Both the position numbers and the translations under genes were made by a program. Shown here in pieces: positions 13,437-23,117 of a stretch of 64,000 nt of DNA. This DNA is from Sandaracinaceae bacterium (lineage in GTDB: Bacteria > Myxococcota_A > Polyangia > Polyangiales > Houyiibacteriaceae): assembly GCA_016706685.1 (NCBI GenBank), contig JADJJE010000018.1, forward strand, positions 1 to 64,000. Reading direction: 5' to 3'. The notes below the pieces were generated by a model. That model was not told the origin of the DNA. It made no database searches and saw only the letters and a list, made by a program, of their open reading frames with translations. The stretch's first letter is position 1. The number at the start of each line of letters is the position of its first letter.

Positions 13437-14630
13437 ATGGAAGGCGCTGTGAAACACTTTTCTTACTTGTGGGTTGCCTCTTTCGTGTGTGCCGTGACGG
13501 CCAGCGGCTGTGGGCTCGTCTTGGACACCCAGCCGCGCGACAACCGCGCCGACACGGGAACGGGCGAGCAAGACGGTGGCCAGCAGGACGGCGACGTCCC
13601 CCAGTGCTTCATCGACGACGACTGCCCGGACGTCAACGTCTGCGACGGCCGCGAGACCTGCGTGGAGGGTCAGTGCGTCGGGACGGACGCCATCATGAAC
13701 TGCGCCGACGGCATCGAGTGCACCGACGACTCGTGTCACCCGCAGCTGGGCTGCGTCTTCACGCCGGTCGACGACCGCTGCACCGACGACAGCATCTGCT
13801 CCCCGGACATGGGTTGTACCACGATGTACCCCTGTGACACGCGCGACGAATGCGGCGTGCAGGCCGCCTGCCGCGGCTTGTTGTGCGTGAACAACCGCTG
13901 CCAGCGTGGCGAACCGCTCGTCTGCCCCGACGACGGCTGCCTCATCGGCGGCTGCTTCAACGGCGGCTGCGTCTACGTCCCGGACAGCAGGCGCTGCAAC
14001 TCCGGTTCGCCGGGGAACTGTGGCGTGTCCACGTGCGAGGCCGATGGCGAGTGCTCGTCCCCCGAGCCCGACCCCAGCCTCTGCAACGACGACATCGAGT
14101 GCACCGACGACATCTGCGAGGGCGTGACCGCCTTCTTCTGCACCCACGAGCCGAACCACGCGTTCTGTGACGACGGGGTCGCGTGCACCTACACCTTCTG
14201 TTCGCCAGACGACCCCACCGCCGCCGCCGAGATGAACGGCAGCGGCTGCGCCATGCGGCTCGACGACTCGGTCTGCGCAGAGCAGGGCGGCTTCGGCTGC
14301 GTCACCCCCGTGTGCTTGCCCAGCGGCTGCGGCGATGGAGTGACGGTTCTGCCGTGCGACGGCGGCGGCATCTGCAACGTGGACTCGGGCGAGTGCGAGC
14401 TCCCCATCGACTGCGACGCATGCGCCGACCTGAGCAACCCGTGCGTGGAGACCACCTGCGACGCCAACCAGAACGTGTGCCTGCCTTCGCTGGACCTGTG
14501 CGCCACCACCTTGCCGGGCGTCATCGGCTACTGCAACACGTCGAACGGCGACCCCCACTGCGCGATCCGGCGGAATCCCCAGACCCTGCCGCCCATCAGC
14601 ATCGGCCTCCCGGCTCCCGTGCTCCCGTAG
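13437..14630 (+). CDS. Cysteine-rich secreted lipoprotein
   Basis: A 397-residue exported protein. A signal sequence with lipobox ASGC is at about 14-32, after which the protein is rich in Cys, Asp and Gly with recurring units of the type CxDDSCHP, ECTDDICEG and CDDGVACTYTFC, spaced about 40-50 residues apart. These resemble the disulfide-rich, Asp-containing repeats common in Myxococcota surface lipoproteins; calcium binding is plausible but unproven. The ATG at 13437 follows GGGGAAGGGG and gives a proper signal peptide, whereas the frame upstream opens at TTG 13410. No enzyme motif is seen. Confidence 0.75.
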   Translation: MEGAVKHFSYLWVASFVCAVTASGCGLVLDTQPRDNRADTGTGEQDGGQQDGDVPQCFIDDDCPDVNVCDGRETCVEGQCVGTDAIMNCADGIECTDDSCHPQLGCVFTPVDDRCTDDSICSPDMGCTTMYPCDTRDECGVQAACRGLLCVNNRCQRGEPLVCPDDGCLIGGCFNGGCVYVPDSRRCNSGSPGNCGVSTCEADGECSSPEPDPSLCNDDIECTDDICEGVTAFFCTHEPNHAFCDDGVACTYTFCSPDDPTAAAEMNGSGCAMRLDDSVCAEQGGFGCVTPVCLPSGCGDGVTVLPCDGGGICNVDSGECELPIDCDACADLSNPCVETTCDANQNVCLPSLDLCATTLPGVIGYCNTSNGDPHCAIRRNPQTLPPISIGLPAPVLP

Positions 14631-14682
14631 CGCCTCGGCCCAATCCGGTTATACTCCGGCGCCTTACCCGCTCGACGGAGTG

Positions 14683-16161
14683 ATGCCGGTGACCGAAGAC
14701 AACCAGACAAGCGCGTTCCGAGAGGCCCTCACCTTCGATGACGTGCTGCTCGAGCCAGGCTACGCGGACTTCCTGCCGAAGGACGCCGACGTCAGCACGC
14801 GGCTCACGCGTGGCCTCGAGCTGCGCATCCCCATCGTGTCGAGCGCCATGGACACCGTCACGGAGTGGCGAACCGCGGTCATCATGGCCCGCGAGGGCGG
14901 CATCGGCATCATCCACAAGAACCTGACGGCCGAAGAGCAGGCCACCCAGGTGCTGAAGGTGAAGCGCGCCGAGAGCGGCATGATCGTGGACCCCATCACG
15001 GTGCGTCCGGACCAGCCGCTGGCGCAGGCGCTCGAGATCATGCGGCAGCACGAGATCTCCGGCCTCCCGGTGGTGCAGGACGGCAAGCCGGTGGGCATCC
15101 TCACCAGCCGCGACGTGCGCTTCGAGACCAACCTCGACCAGCCCGTCATGAGCCTGATGACGCGCGAGCTCATCACCGTTTCGCCCGGCGTGGAGACGCA
15201 CGCGGCCAAGGTGCTGCTGCACAAGCACCGCATCGAGAAGCTGCTGGTGGTGGGCGACAACGGCGAGCTGGTGGGCCTCATCACCATCAAGGACCTGCTC
15301 CAGGCCGAGCGCTACCCGCACGCCATCAAGGACAGCTTCGGGCGCTTGCGCGTGGGCGCCGCCACGGGCGTGGGCGCCGACAGCCTGCACCGCATCAAGC
15401 TGCTGGCCGAGGCGGGCGTGGACGTCATCGTCATCGACACGGCGCACGGTCACAGCAAGGGCGTCATCGACGCCGTGCGCGCCACCAAGAAGGCCTACCC
15501 GCACATCGAGCTGGTGGCCGGCAACGTGGCCACCGCGGCGGCCACGCTCGCGCTCATCGAGGCCGGGGCAGACGCCGTCAAGGTGGGCATCGGGCCCGGC
15601 TCCATCTGCACCACGCGCGTGGTGGCGGGCATCGGCATGCCGCAGGTCACCGCCATCCGCGACTGCGCGGCGGTGGGCCGCAAGCACGGCGTGCCCATCA
15701 TCGCCGACGGCGGCATCAAGTACAGCGGCGACGTGGTGAAGGCCATCGCGTGCGGCGCCAGCACCGTCATGATCGGCTCGCTCTTCGCGGGCACGGACGA
15801 GGCGCCGGGCGAGCTGGTGCTCTTCCAGGGCCGCACCTTCAAGAGCTATCGCGGCATGGGCTCGGTGGGCGCCATGCGCCGTGGCTCGGCCGACCGCTAC
15901 TCGCAGGGCGACGTGCTCGAAGCCGAGAAGCTGGTGCCGGAGGGCATCGAGGGCCGCGTGCCGTACGCCGGCCCGCTCGGCTCCGTGGTCTATCAGCTGG
16001 TGGGCGGCCTGCGCGCCGGCATGGGCTACACCGGCTGCAACACCATCGAGAAGCTGCAGTCGCAGTCGCGCTTCATCCGGATGACCGGGGCCGGGCTCAA
16101 GGAGAGTCACGTGCACGACGTGGTCGTCACGGAAGAGGCCCCCAACTACCGGCGGGGATAG
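14683..16161 (+). CDS. guaB: IMP dehydrogenase
   Basis: A 492-residue IMP dehydrogenase that oxidises IMP to XMP with NAD+, the committed step of GMP synthesis. The barrel domain begins with LTFDDVLLEPGY. Two CBS domains interrupt it at about 95-205. The catalytic loop GPGSICTTRVV carries Cys about 309; GGIKYSGDVVKAI and the flap YRGMGS follow, and ESHVHDVVVT ends the barrel. Length is typical. ATG 14683 is preferred to the GTG at 14680. A TATACT at 14650-14655 could be a -10 element, but no matching -35 is seen. argA starts 10 bases after the stop, so the two may be co-transcribed. Confidence 0.97.
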   Translation: MPVTEDNQTSAFREALTFDDVLLEPGYADFLPKDADVSTRLTRGLELRIPIVSSAMDTVTEWRTAVIMAREGGIGIIHKNLTAEEQATQVLKVKRAESGMIVDPITVRPDQPLAQALEIMRQHEISGLPVVQDGKPVGILTSRDVRFETNLDQPVMSLMTRELITVSPGVETHAAKVLLHKHRIEKLLVVGDNGELVGLITIKDLLQAERYPHAIKDSFGRLRVGAATGVGADSLHRIKLLAEAGVDVIVIDTAHGHSKGVIDAVRATKKAYPHIELVAGNVATAAATLALIEAGADAVKVGIGPGSICTTRVVAGIGMPQVTAIRDCAAVGRKHGVPIIADGGIKYSGDVVKAIACGASTVMIGSLFAGTDEAPGELVLFQGRTFKSYRGMGSVGAMRRGSADRYSQGDVLEAEKLVPEGIEGRVPYAGPLGSVVYQLVGGLRAGMGYTGCNTIEKLQSQSRFIRMTGAGLKESHVHDVVVTEEAPNYRRG

Positions 16162-16171
16162 ACTCGCGGCC

Positions 16172-17503
16172 ATGCCTGCCCCGAGCGAAGCCTTCGTCCA
16201 CTGGTTCCGGTCGTCGGCGCCGTACATCCACGCGCACCGCGGCCGCACCTTCGTCATCGTCTTCGGTGGCGAGCTGCTCACGTCGCGCGGCGCGCGCGAC
16301 TTCATCCACGACGTGGCGCTGCTGCAGAGCCTTGGCATCCGGGTGGTGCTGGTCGCGGGTGCGCGCCCACAGATTGACGCCGCGCTGGCTCGCCGTGGGG
16401 CCGAGCCGCTGTACGTGGCGGGCATGCGCGTCACGGACGCCGTGGCGCTCTCGTGCGTGAAAGAGGCGGCGGGCACCATCTTCGTGGAGCTCGAGGCCCT
16501 GTTCTCCACCAGCTTGCCCAACTCGCCCATGGCGGGGGCGCGCGTGCGTGTGGCGTCCGGCAACTTCGTCACGGCGCGGCCCGTGGGCGTCATCGACGGC
16601 GTGGACTACGAGCACAGTGGCCTCGTCCGGAAGATTGACGCGGAGGCCATCGGCCAGCGCCTGGACGACGGCGCGGTGGTGCTGCTCAGCAGCATCGGCT
16701 ACTCGCTCACCGGCGACGCGTTCAACGTGAGCACCCCGGACGTGGCCTCGGCGGCGGCGGTGGCGCTGCGGGCGGACAAGATCATCTGCCTGACCGAGGG
16801 CAAGCCGCTCACCGACGGGCGCGGCAACGCCCTCAACGAGATCTCCCCGGCGGAGGCCGAGGCCATCGCGACGAGCGGGCGGCGCCTGGGGCGCGACGTG
16901 CGGCGCCACCTCGAAGCGGCGGCCACCGCCGTGCGGCGTGGTGTGCGGCGCGGTCACCTGATCGAGCGCACCGCCAACGGCGCGCTGCTGCGCGAGCTGT
17001 TCACGCGCGATGGCGTGGGCACGCTGGTGACGGGCGAGGCCTTCGAAGACGTGCGCCAGGCGCGGCGCGCCGACGTGGGCGGCATCCACGCCCTGATCGA
17101 GCCTCTCGAGCAGCGCGGCGTGCTCATCCGCCGCTCGCGCGAAATGCTGGAAGACGACATCGACCACTTCACCGTGATCGAGCGCGACGGAATGATCGTG
17201 GCGTGCGCCGCGCTCTACCCCTACGCCGAGAAGAAGATGGCGGAGCTGGCCTGCGTGGCCGTGCACGACGAGTACCGGCACACCGGCCGCGGGGAGGACC
17301 TGCTGGCCTTCGTGGAGCGGCGCTGCCGCGACCAGGGCCTGGCGCGCATCTTCGTGCTCACCACGCAGACGGCGCATTGGTTCCTCGAGCGTGGCTTCGT
17401 GCCGGCGCAGAAGTCGGACCTGCCCGCGCTGAAGCGCGCCAAGGTGGACCCGGGCCGCGGCTCGAAGGTGTTCATCAAGACGCTGCCGCGCGGCGACGCG
17501 TGA
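16172..17503 (+). CDS. argA: N-acetylglutamate synthase (amino-acid N-acetyltransferase)
   Basis: A 443-residue ArgA-type enzyme that acetylates glutamate in the first step of arginine synthesis. An amino-acid-kinase-like domain (about 1-285) begins with VHWFRSSAPYIHAHRGRTFV and includes LVAGARPQID, used here for allosteric arginine binding rather than catalysis. A GNAT acetyltransferase domain follows (about 295-440), with the acetyl-CoA loop EYRHTGRGEDLL and TTQTAHWFLERGF. The order and length match the classical bifunctional-looking ArgA. It lies directly downstream of guaB. Confidence 0.93.
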   Translation: MPAPSEAFVHWFRSSAPYIHAHRGRTFVIVFGGELLTSRGARDFIHDVALLQSLGIRVVLVAGARPQIDAALARRGAEPLYVAGMRVTDAVALSCVKEAAGTIFVELEALFSTSLPNSPMAGARVRVASGNFVTARPVGVIDGVDYEHSGLVRKIDAEAIGQRLDDGAVVLLSSIGYSLTGDAFNVSTPDVASAAAVALRADKIICLTEGKPLTDGRGNALNEISPAEAEAIATSGRRLGRDVRRHLEAAATAVRRGVRRGHLIERTANGALLRELFTRDGVGTLVTGEAFEDVRQARRADVGGIHALIEPLEQRGVLIRRSREMLEDDIDHFTVIERDGMIVACAALYPYAEKKMAELACVAVHDEYRHTGRGEDLLAFVERRCRDQGLARIFVLTTQTAHWFLERGFVPAQKSDLPALKRAKVDPGRGSKVFIKTLPRGDA

Positions 17504-17505
17504 AT

Positions 17506-17525
17506 TTGGCACCCATGGCTGAAGC
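17506..17525. repeat. REP-like motif copy
   Basis: TTGGCACCCATGGCTGAAGC begins 3 bases after the argA stop codon. A near copy sits just after the ptsI stop (42242-42261), and related sequence forms the hairpins inside the palindrome at 42.3-42.6 kb. Confidence 0.5.
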
Positions 17526-17590
17526 GTTCGAGTCCGGCCGGGGGGGGGGCGGCGGGCCGGCGGGGGCTCTTGGGGCTCGGCCGATGGTTG

Positions 17591-17843
17591 CTTGTTTCAG
17601 GGCTCTGGCTGCCCCGGGTTCAAACCCGGGGCAGGGATGCCGATGCCGGACAAGTCCAGTCCGCGGGGCAGGACCGGGCGGGACCTGTGAGTGGTTCAGG
17701 CCAGTGGGCTCGCCGAGATCCGTGCCCGCGAGCCCACCTCGCCCCCGCTGCGACCCAGTCCTCCCGAGGGGGGACCTTCCCGGGCCGGGCGAAGGTCCCG
17801 GCCCCGGCTTTCAAGCCGGGGCGCCAATATCCCTTGAAACAGG
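17591..17843. repeat. Composite palindromic element A, about 253 bp
   Basis: The outer ends (CTTGTTTCAGGG at 17591 and its near-complement at 17831-17843) are inverted. Each arm carries a perfect short hairpin: a 12-bp stem at 17609-17634 and a 10-bp stem at 17801-17822, each with a 2-base loop. A central 10-bp perfect stem spans 17704-17737. All three are symmetric about position 17717. This resembles clustered REP palindromes; it may be a non-autonomous mobile element or a strong bidirectional terminator. Confidence 0.7.
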
Positions 17844-17935
17844 CCTGATTCCTCGACCGCCAGACTGCCGCCGGTGGCCCCATCGGCTGCCAAGACTTGT
17901 GACCAATCATCAGGCTCGAGCCGCGGGTGCCAGTC

Positions 17936-18685
17936 TCAGAAGCGGACGACCACCACCGTGATGTTGTCCTGCGTGCCCTCGGCGAAGGCGCGCGCCACCA
18001 CGCGCTCGCTGGCCTCGGCGCAGCCTGCGTTGTGCACCGCGTCCAAGATCGCGTCGCCGCCCAGCACGTCGTGCACGCCGTCGCTGCACAGCACGTAGGT
18101 GTCGCCCGGCTGAGTCTCGAGCACGCGGAAGTCGGGCTGCGCGTTGGCGTTGGCGGCGATGCAGCGCGTGACCATGTGCCGGTAGTGCGGCGGCAGGTGC
18201 GCCAGCATGTTCTCGCAGCCCGCGGCCTCGAGGTCCGCCGTCAGGGAGTGGTCGCGCGTGAGCTGCTCGATGTGGCCGTTGCGAATGCGGTAGACGCGGC
18301 TGTCGCCGACGTGCGCGATGAGCACCTTCCCGCCGTGAGCCTGGAGCGCGGCCAGCGTGGACCCCATCTCGCGCAGGCGCCCCTTGGCCTCCTGCTGGAC
18401 CTCGCGGTGGGCCATGCGGATGGCCAGCGCCATGCGCTGCTCGGGGGGCGTGCTGTCGGCGTCGCGCTCGCTCTCGGCATCCGTGCCGTCGGCCAAGGCG
18501 GCGTCGGGCCGGTTCCGGGCGAAGAAGTCGGTCAGTGTGTCCACCACCAAGCGGCTAGCGATCTCGCCACCCTCATAGCCACCCATGCCGTCGGCGACGA
18601 GGAAGAGCCCCAGCTCCGGCTCGATGCGGTAGCTGTCTTCGTTGTTGGGGCGACGACCGATGTGGGAGAGTCCGGATGCTTGCAC
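17936..18685 (-). CDS. PP2C-type Ser/Thr protein phosphatase
   Basis: A 249-residue PPM/PP2C phosphatase that removes phosphate from Ser/Thr proteins with two metal ions. Metal-binding and core motifs are intact: NEDSYRI near the N-terminus, VADGMGGYEGG, LIAHVGDSRVYR, LTRDHSL, CSDGVHDVLG and TQDNITVVVV at the C-terminus. No membrane segment is seen. The length suits a stand-alone cytoplasmic Stp/PrpC-like enzyme. It could counteract Hanks kinases such as the one at 3.0-4.7 kb, though that is inference. It is convergent with argA across a palindrome-containing gap. Confidence 0.93.
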   Translation of the reverse strand: MQASGLSHIGRRPNNEDSYRIEPELGLFLVADGMGGYEGGEIASRLVVDTLTDFFARNRPDAALADGTDAESERDADSTPPEQRMALAIRMAHREVQQEAKGRLREMGSTLAALQAHGGKVLIAHVGDSRVYRIRNGHIEQLTRDHSLTADLEAAGCENMLAHLPPHYRHMVTRCIAANANAQPDFRVLETQPGDTYVLCSDGVHDVLGGDAILDAVHNAGCAEASERVVARAFAEGTQDNITVVVVRF

Positions 18686-18933
18686 GTGTCACTGGCTCCG
18701 TAGCCCGTGAGAGCTATGCGATCCTCGTGCCAGCCTGAAGGAGCGCGGTGTCGCGCGCAAACCTGAACGATTCCGAGATGCTCGATTTCATGACGCAGCG
18801 CGTCGAGGTGCCGGCGAGCTTTCGTTCCTGAAGGGCCGCGCTCCACTCGTGCATTCGAGGTCGCTCGGCAACGCCTGGATCGACCTTTGATCCGTGCTAC
18901 TCCGTCCGACCCTCGAACCCGAGCCCCCGCCCC

Positions 18934-21342
18934 ATGACGACTCCTTCCGCCACGCCGACCGAAACGGACTCCGAGCTCGAGCAGATCGTCGACGAGGAAC
19001 TGAAGGTCCTCGCCCGCGTGCAGCGCACCTTGGTGGCCCGCGAAGAGGGCCCGCGCCGAGCCACGAGCCAGGCCGACTACGACGCCGACCTGGTGGCGCT
19101 GCGCGACCAGATCCGCGACGCGCGCCTCGAGGACATCCCGCCGTTGGTGGAAGAGATGGAGCGCCTCCAGCAGGTGCAGCTGCGGCGCTCGAAGGTCAGT
19201 GAGGGGATCATCGACAAGCGCTCGCCCTACTTCGGGCGCTTGGTGCTCGAAGAGGACGAGAAGAAGCGCGAGGTCTTGATCGGGCGCGCCACCTTCTTGG
19301 ACCCGAAGACGGGCATCCGCATCGTGGACTGGCGCGACGCCCCGGTGAGCCGGATCTACTACCGCTACGAAGAGGGCGACGACTACGAAGAGACGTTCGG
19401 CGACCGTGACGTGGAGGGCGAGGTGCTGCTGCGGCGCACGCTGGGCATCACCAACGCCATGCTGAAGCGCATCGGAACGCCCCAGGGCAGCTTTCAGTGC
19501 CGCGCCGACGGCACCTGGCGCCGGCTCAGCCAGAGCGCGGTGGCGCTGTCGGGCGGGCAGGGCGCGGCCATGCGGCCCGAGTCGCACCACCGGCCGGGCA
19601 CGCTCGGTGTGGGGGACGCCGACGCGCGCGAGGACAAGGGCCTGGCCGAGATCACGGCGCTGATCGACCCGCGGCAGTTCGACCTGATCAGCCGTCCCAC
19701 GTCGGGCGTGGTGGTCATCCAGGGTGGTGCCGGCAGCGGCAAGACCACCATCGGCCTGCACCGCCTCGCGTACTTGGCGTTCCAAGACAAGCTGCGCTTC
19801 ACGCCCGAGGCCATGTTGGTGGTGGTCTTCAACGACGCGCTGGTGCGCTACATCTCGCGCGTGCTGCCCTCGCTGGGCGTGGACGGCGTGCAGGTGGTCA
19901 CCTACGAGGACTGGGCCGAGAAGCTGCGCCGCAGGCACTTCCCGCACCTGCCGCTGGCGGTCAGCGAGGACACTCCGGCGCACGTCATCCGCTTCAAGAA
20001 GCACCCGCGCCTGAAAGAGGTGTTCGACGAGCGCATCGCGAAGATCGCCCACGGCATCAGCACGCGCCTGGTGGACATCGCCAAGCGCTACGAGGGTGGC
20101 GCGCGGGCGCTGCGGGCCTTCGCCGAGAGCGAGGGGCAGCCCATCATCTCGCGGCTCCACGCCCTCCACGCCTGGCTCGAGAACGCCGAGGGCGAGTCGC
20201 GCATGGTGCAGAGCAGCGGGCGGCTCGAGCTGCTGCGCAGCATCACGACCGAAGTGGAGCGCGCGGGCGACGTGGTCTCGCTGTGGGCCGAGGTGCTGAC
20301 CGACCCGGGGCTCATCCGCGACGCCTTCCACCGCGACGCCGTGCCGGGCCTGTCGGACACCGAGCTGGCGTGGTGCCACTCGTACTGCACGCGCCGCTGC
20401 AGCGAGATCGTGACCCACCGCGAAGAGCGGCTGGACCGCGAGCGCGACGGCGAGGCGCCTGCCGAAGAGGAGAGCGACCACGACCACGGCATCGACGGCG
20501 CGAGCGAGAAGGAGGTCTACCTGCTGGACCGCGAGGACGACGCGCTCCTGCTGCACGCCTACCAGCGCTTGGTGGGGCCGCTGCGCTCGAAGAAGCGTCA
20601 CGCCGAGATCTACCAGCACGCCTTCGTGGACGAGGCGCAGGACCTGAGCCCGGTGGAGATGTCGGTGGTGCTCGACACCGTGGCCGGCTACGCGGGCGAC
20701 AAGAGCGTGACCTTCGCGGGTGACGTGGCGCAGCGCCTGCACATGGACAACGGCTTCACGGACTGGCGCACGGTGCTGGCGCAGCTGGGCCTCTCGCACG
20801 TGGAGATCGAGCCGCTCAAGCTGGCCTACCGCTCCACCGCGCCCATCATCGAGTTCGCCACGGACATCCTCGGCCACCTGCGCAACGAGGTCACCGGACA
20901 GGCCATCCGCGGCGGCGCGCCGGTGGAGCTGTTCCGCTTCGGCGGCAGCGGCGAGGCGGTGGGCTTCCTCTCGGAGGCGCTGCGCAACCTGGCGCTGTCC
21001 GAGCCGCTGGCCTCGGTGTGCGTGATCACACGCTTTCCGGAGCAGGCCGACGAGTACCACGAGGGCCTGCGGCGCGGTGAGGTGCCCAACCTGCGGCGCA
21101 TCGCCCAGCAGGACTTCCCGTTCCGCGCGGGCGTGGACGTCACCGACGTGCGTCAGGTGAAGGGCCTCGAATTCGACTACGTGGTGCTGGTGGAGTGCAA
21201 CACCACCACGTATCCGGCGGACGACGAGGCGCGCCACCTGCTGCACATCGCGGCCACGCGCGCGGCGCATCAGCTGTGGGTGACGTCCAGCGGGACGCCC
21301 TCCTTGCTGCTCCCCGAGGCGCTGCGCGCCGAGGCCAGCTGA
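18934..21342 (+). CDS. HelD-like superfamily 1 helicase
   Basis: An 802-residue UvrD-like ATPase closest in layout to HelD, the factor that helps recycle stalled RNA polymerase. The N-terminal ~100 residues form a charged coiled coil, followed by ERQXX-like segments typical of HelD (SPYFGRLVLEED, IVDWRDAPVSRIYY). Walker A GGAGSGKTTIGLHR is at about 264-277; the DEXQ motif VDEAQDLSP is near 567; GDVAQR, a C-terminal VKGLEFDYVVLV and ATRAAHQLWV complete the SF1 core. An ordinary DNA helicase (helicase IV type) is the alternative; the coiled-coil N-terminus and missing 1B/2B expansion favour HelD. The next gene starts 9 bases after its stop. Confidence 0.85.
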   Translation: MTTPSATPTETDSELEQIVDEELKVLARVQRTLVAREEGPRRATSQADYDADLVALRDQIRDARLEDIPPLVEEMERLQQVQLRRSKVSEGIIDKRSPYFGRLVLEEDEKKREVLIGRATFLDPKTGIRIVDWRDAPVSRIYYRYEEGDDYEETFGDRDVEGEVLLRRTLGITNAMLKRIGTPQGSFQCRADGTWRRLSQSAVALSGGQGAAMRPESHHRPGTLGVGDADAREDKGLAEITALIDPRQFDLISRPTSGVVVIQGGAGSGKTTIGLHRLAYLAFQDKLRFTPEAMLVVVFNDALVRYISRVLPSLGVDGVQVVTYEDWAEKLRRRHFPHLPLAVSEDTPAHVIRFKKHPRLKEVFDERIAKIAHGISTRLVDIAKRYEGGARALRAFAESEGQPIISRLHALHAWLENAEGESRMVQSSGRLELLRSITTEVERAGDVVSLWAEVLTDPGLIRDAFHRDAVPGLSDTELAWCHSYCTRRCSEIVTHREERLDRERDGEAPAEEESDHDHGIDGASEKEVYLLDREDDALLLHAYQRLVGPLRSKKRHAEIYQHAFVDEAQDLSPVEMSVVLDTVAGYAGDKSVTFAGDVAQRLHMDNGFTDWRTVLAQLGLSHVEIEPLKLAYRSTAPIIEFATDILGHLRNEVTGQAIRGGAPVELFRFGGSGEAVGFLSEALRNLALSEPLASVCVITRFPEQADEYHEGLRRGEVPNLRRIAQQDFPFRAGVDVTDVRQVKGLEFDYVVLVECNTTTYPADDEARHLLHIAATRAAHQLWVTSSGTPSLLLPEALRAEAS

Positions 21343-21351
21343 GGCACCGTC

Positions 21352-23117
21352 ATGGGGCTCGCGCGCACGTTCACGCGCTTCGACCCCGCGTGGATCCTGC
21401 ACGAGGACGAGCACCTCATCGCCATGGACAAGCCGGCCGGCATGTCCAGCCAGAGCGCGCGCCCCGAGGCGCCGGACGACGCGCGCCACCGGCTCTCGCT
21501 GTACCTCGCGGAGCGTGACGCGGGGGTGGTCCGTGAGCTCGGCCGCGACGGCCTGCCCTACCTGGGTGTGCACCAGCGGCTCGATCAAGAGACCTCGGGG
21601 GTGCTGCTGTTCGCGAAGACGCGCGCCGCCAACCCCGGCCTCGCGGCGCAGTTCGAGGGCCGCACGGTGGAGAAGCGCTACCGCGCGTGGGTGACCGGGG
21701 GGCCGCCGGCCACGCTGCGCCTCGAGGACAAGCTGGTGGAGGGGCGTGATGGGCTCATGACGGTGCGGCCCAGCACGACCAAGGAAGGACAGCTGGCCAT
21801 CACCAACGTGCGCCGCGAGCGCGTGGAGGGGCCCTTCACCCTGGTGGAGGTGCGCATCGAGACGGGCCGCACGCACCAGATCCGAGCGCAGCTGGCCGCG
21901 CGTGGCTTCCCGCTGCTGGGCGATGTGCTGTACGGCGGCCAGCCTGCACGCCGGCTCATGCTGCACGCCGAGGAGCTGCGGCTGCGGCACCCCGTCACCC
22001 AGGCGGCGCTACGCATCGTGGCCCCGGCGCTGCCTGCGCGCCTGTCGCTGCTGGATGCGGTGGCGGGCACGCCGGTCTCGCGCGACGCGCTGGTGCTGCG
22101 GCTGCGCCAAGCGCTCGAGCGGGCGGGGGCGCGTCGCTACGGGCTGTTCGTGGAGCACGAGCGCGGCGAGACCACCGCGTTTCGTCTGCTGCACGAAGCG
22201 GGCGACGGAGTGCCGGGTCTCGAGCTGGACGTGTACGGTGAGCACCTGGTGGCGCAGTTCCGCGACGACTCGCTGTTGGCGCACGAGTCCACCGTCCTCG
22301 ACGTGTTGGGAGAGCTCGGCGCGCGCGGCATCTACCTGAAGCGCCGCCCCAAGCAGAGCAACGAGCTCGGTGACACCCGAACGGAGGCGCTGGCGCCCGA
22401 GCTGCCGGCGCGTGGCGAGCCCACCCCCCACTCCGAGGTGCTGGTGCACGAGGAGGGCGTGCCCTACCGGGTGCGCCTCGCCGATGGCCTGAGCACGGGG
22501 CTGTTCTTGGACCAGCGGCTCAACCGACGCGCGTGCGCGAGCTGTCCACAGGGCGCTCGGTGCTCAACCTCTTCGCCTACACGGGCCCCTTCACCGTGGC
22601 GGCCGTGGCGGGCGGCGCCGTCCGCACGTGCACCCTGGACGTGGCCGCACCGGCGCTGACCTGGGCCGAGCAGCAAGTGCGCGCGCTCGGCGCGCCGGGC
22701 CAGCACGACTTCGTGCGCGCCGACGTCTTCGGCTGGCTGCGCGCCCACCAGACGAAGGGAGAGCGCTTCGATCTGGTCATCGTGGACCCGCCCACCTACT
22801 CGAAGACGAAGCACACCCGCTGGACGTCCGGCGCGGACTGGATCGAGCTGACCCGCCTCGCCGCCGCCATGGTCGCGCCGCGCGGTGTGCTGCTGCTGTC
22901 CTCGAACGATCGCCGCATGACGCCGCGCGTCTTCCGCCAGCACATCGAGGCGGGCCTCGCGGCGATCGGGCGGGCCGGACGGATCGTCGACAACCCCACG
23001 CCGCTCGACTTTCCCTCGCCCCCCGGCGGCCCGACCATGAAGTCCTGCATGGTCCACCTGGACGTGGAGCGCCCGGCGAGGAAACCCACCAAGTCGGCGA
23101 AGCCACCGCGGCGCTAA
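21352..23117 (+). CDS. RluA-type pseudouridine synthase fused to an RlmI/K-type methyltransferase (frameshift)
   Basis: A two-domain RNA-modifying protein, about 588 residues when repaired. Residues 1-230 are an RluA-family pseudouridine synthase with the catalytic HQRLDQETSGV loop (Asp about 76) and GRTHQIRAQLA. The second half is a class I SAM methyltransferase like RlmI/RlmK, with NLFAYTGPF as the SAM-binding loop and DPPTYSKTK as the catalytic N/D-PPxF-like motif, which methylates rRNA bases. The frame breaks near 22525-22527: one missing base after AACCG restores LNR-TRVRELSTGRSV. Neither half alone is complete: the first ORF ends just into the methyltransferase. The indel is likely a sequencing error. 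It follows the HelD-like gene after 9 bases. Confidence 0.85.

Larger units (their letters stand above)
17504..17935. other. Gap between convergent argA and PP2C genes
   Basis: No credible gene in 432 bases. It holds a short motif TTGGCACCCATGGCTGAAGC at 17506-17525 immediately after the argA stop, a run of ten G around 17540, and a composite palindrome at 17591-17843. Its place between two converging genes would suit bidirectional termination. Confidence 0.6.

Noticed and set aside
14650..14655. TATACT as the guaB promoter -10
   Set aside because: No -35 element at 16-18 bp upstream; kept only as a remark in the guaB entry. The same holds for TATACT before rpoN.
17539..17548. Run of ten G as a structural or regulatory element
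   Set aside because: An isolated homopolymer in a GC-rich gap is as easily chance or assembly noise.
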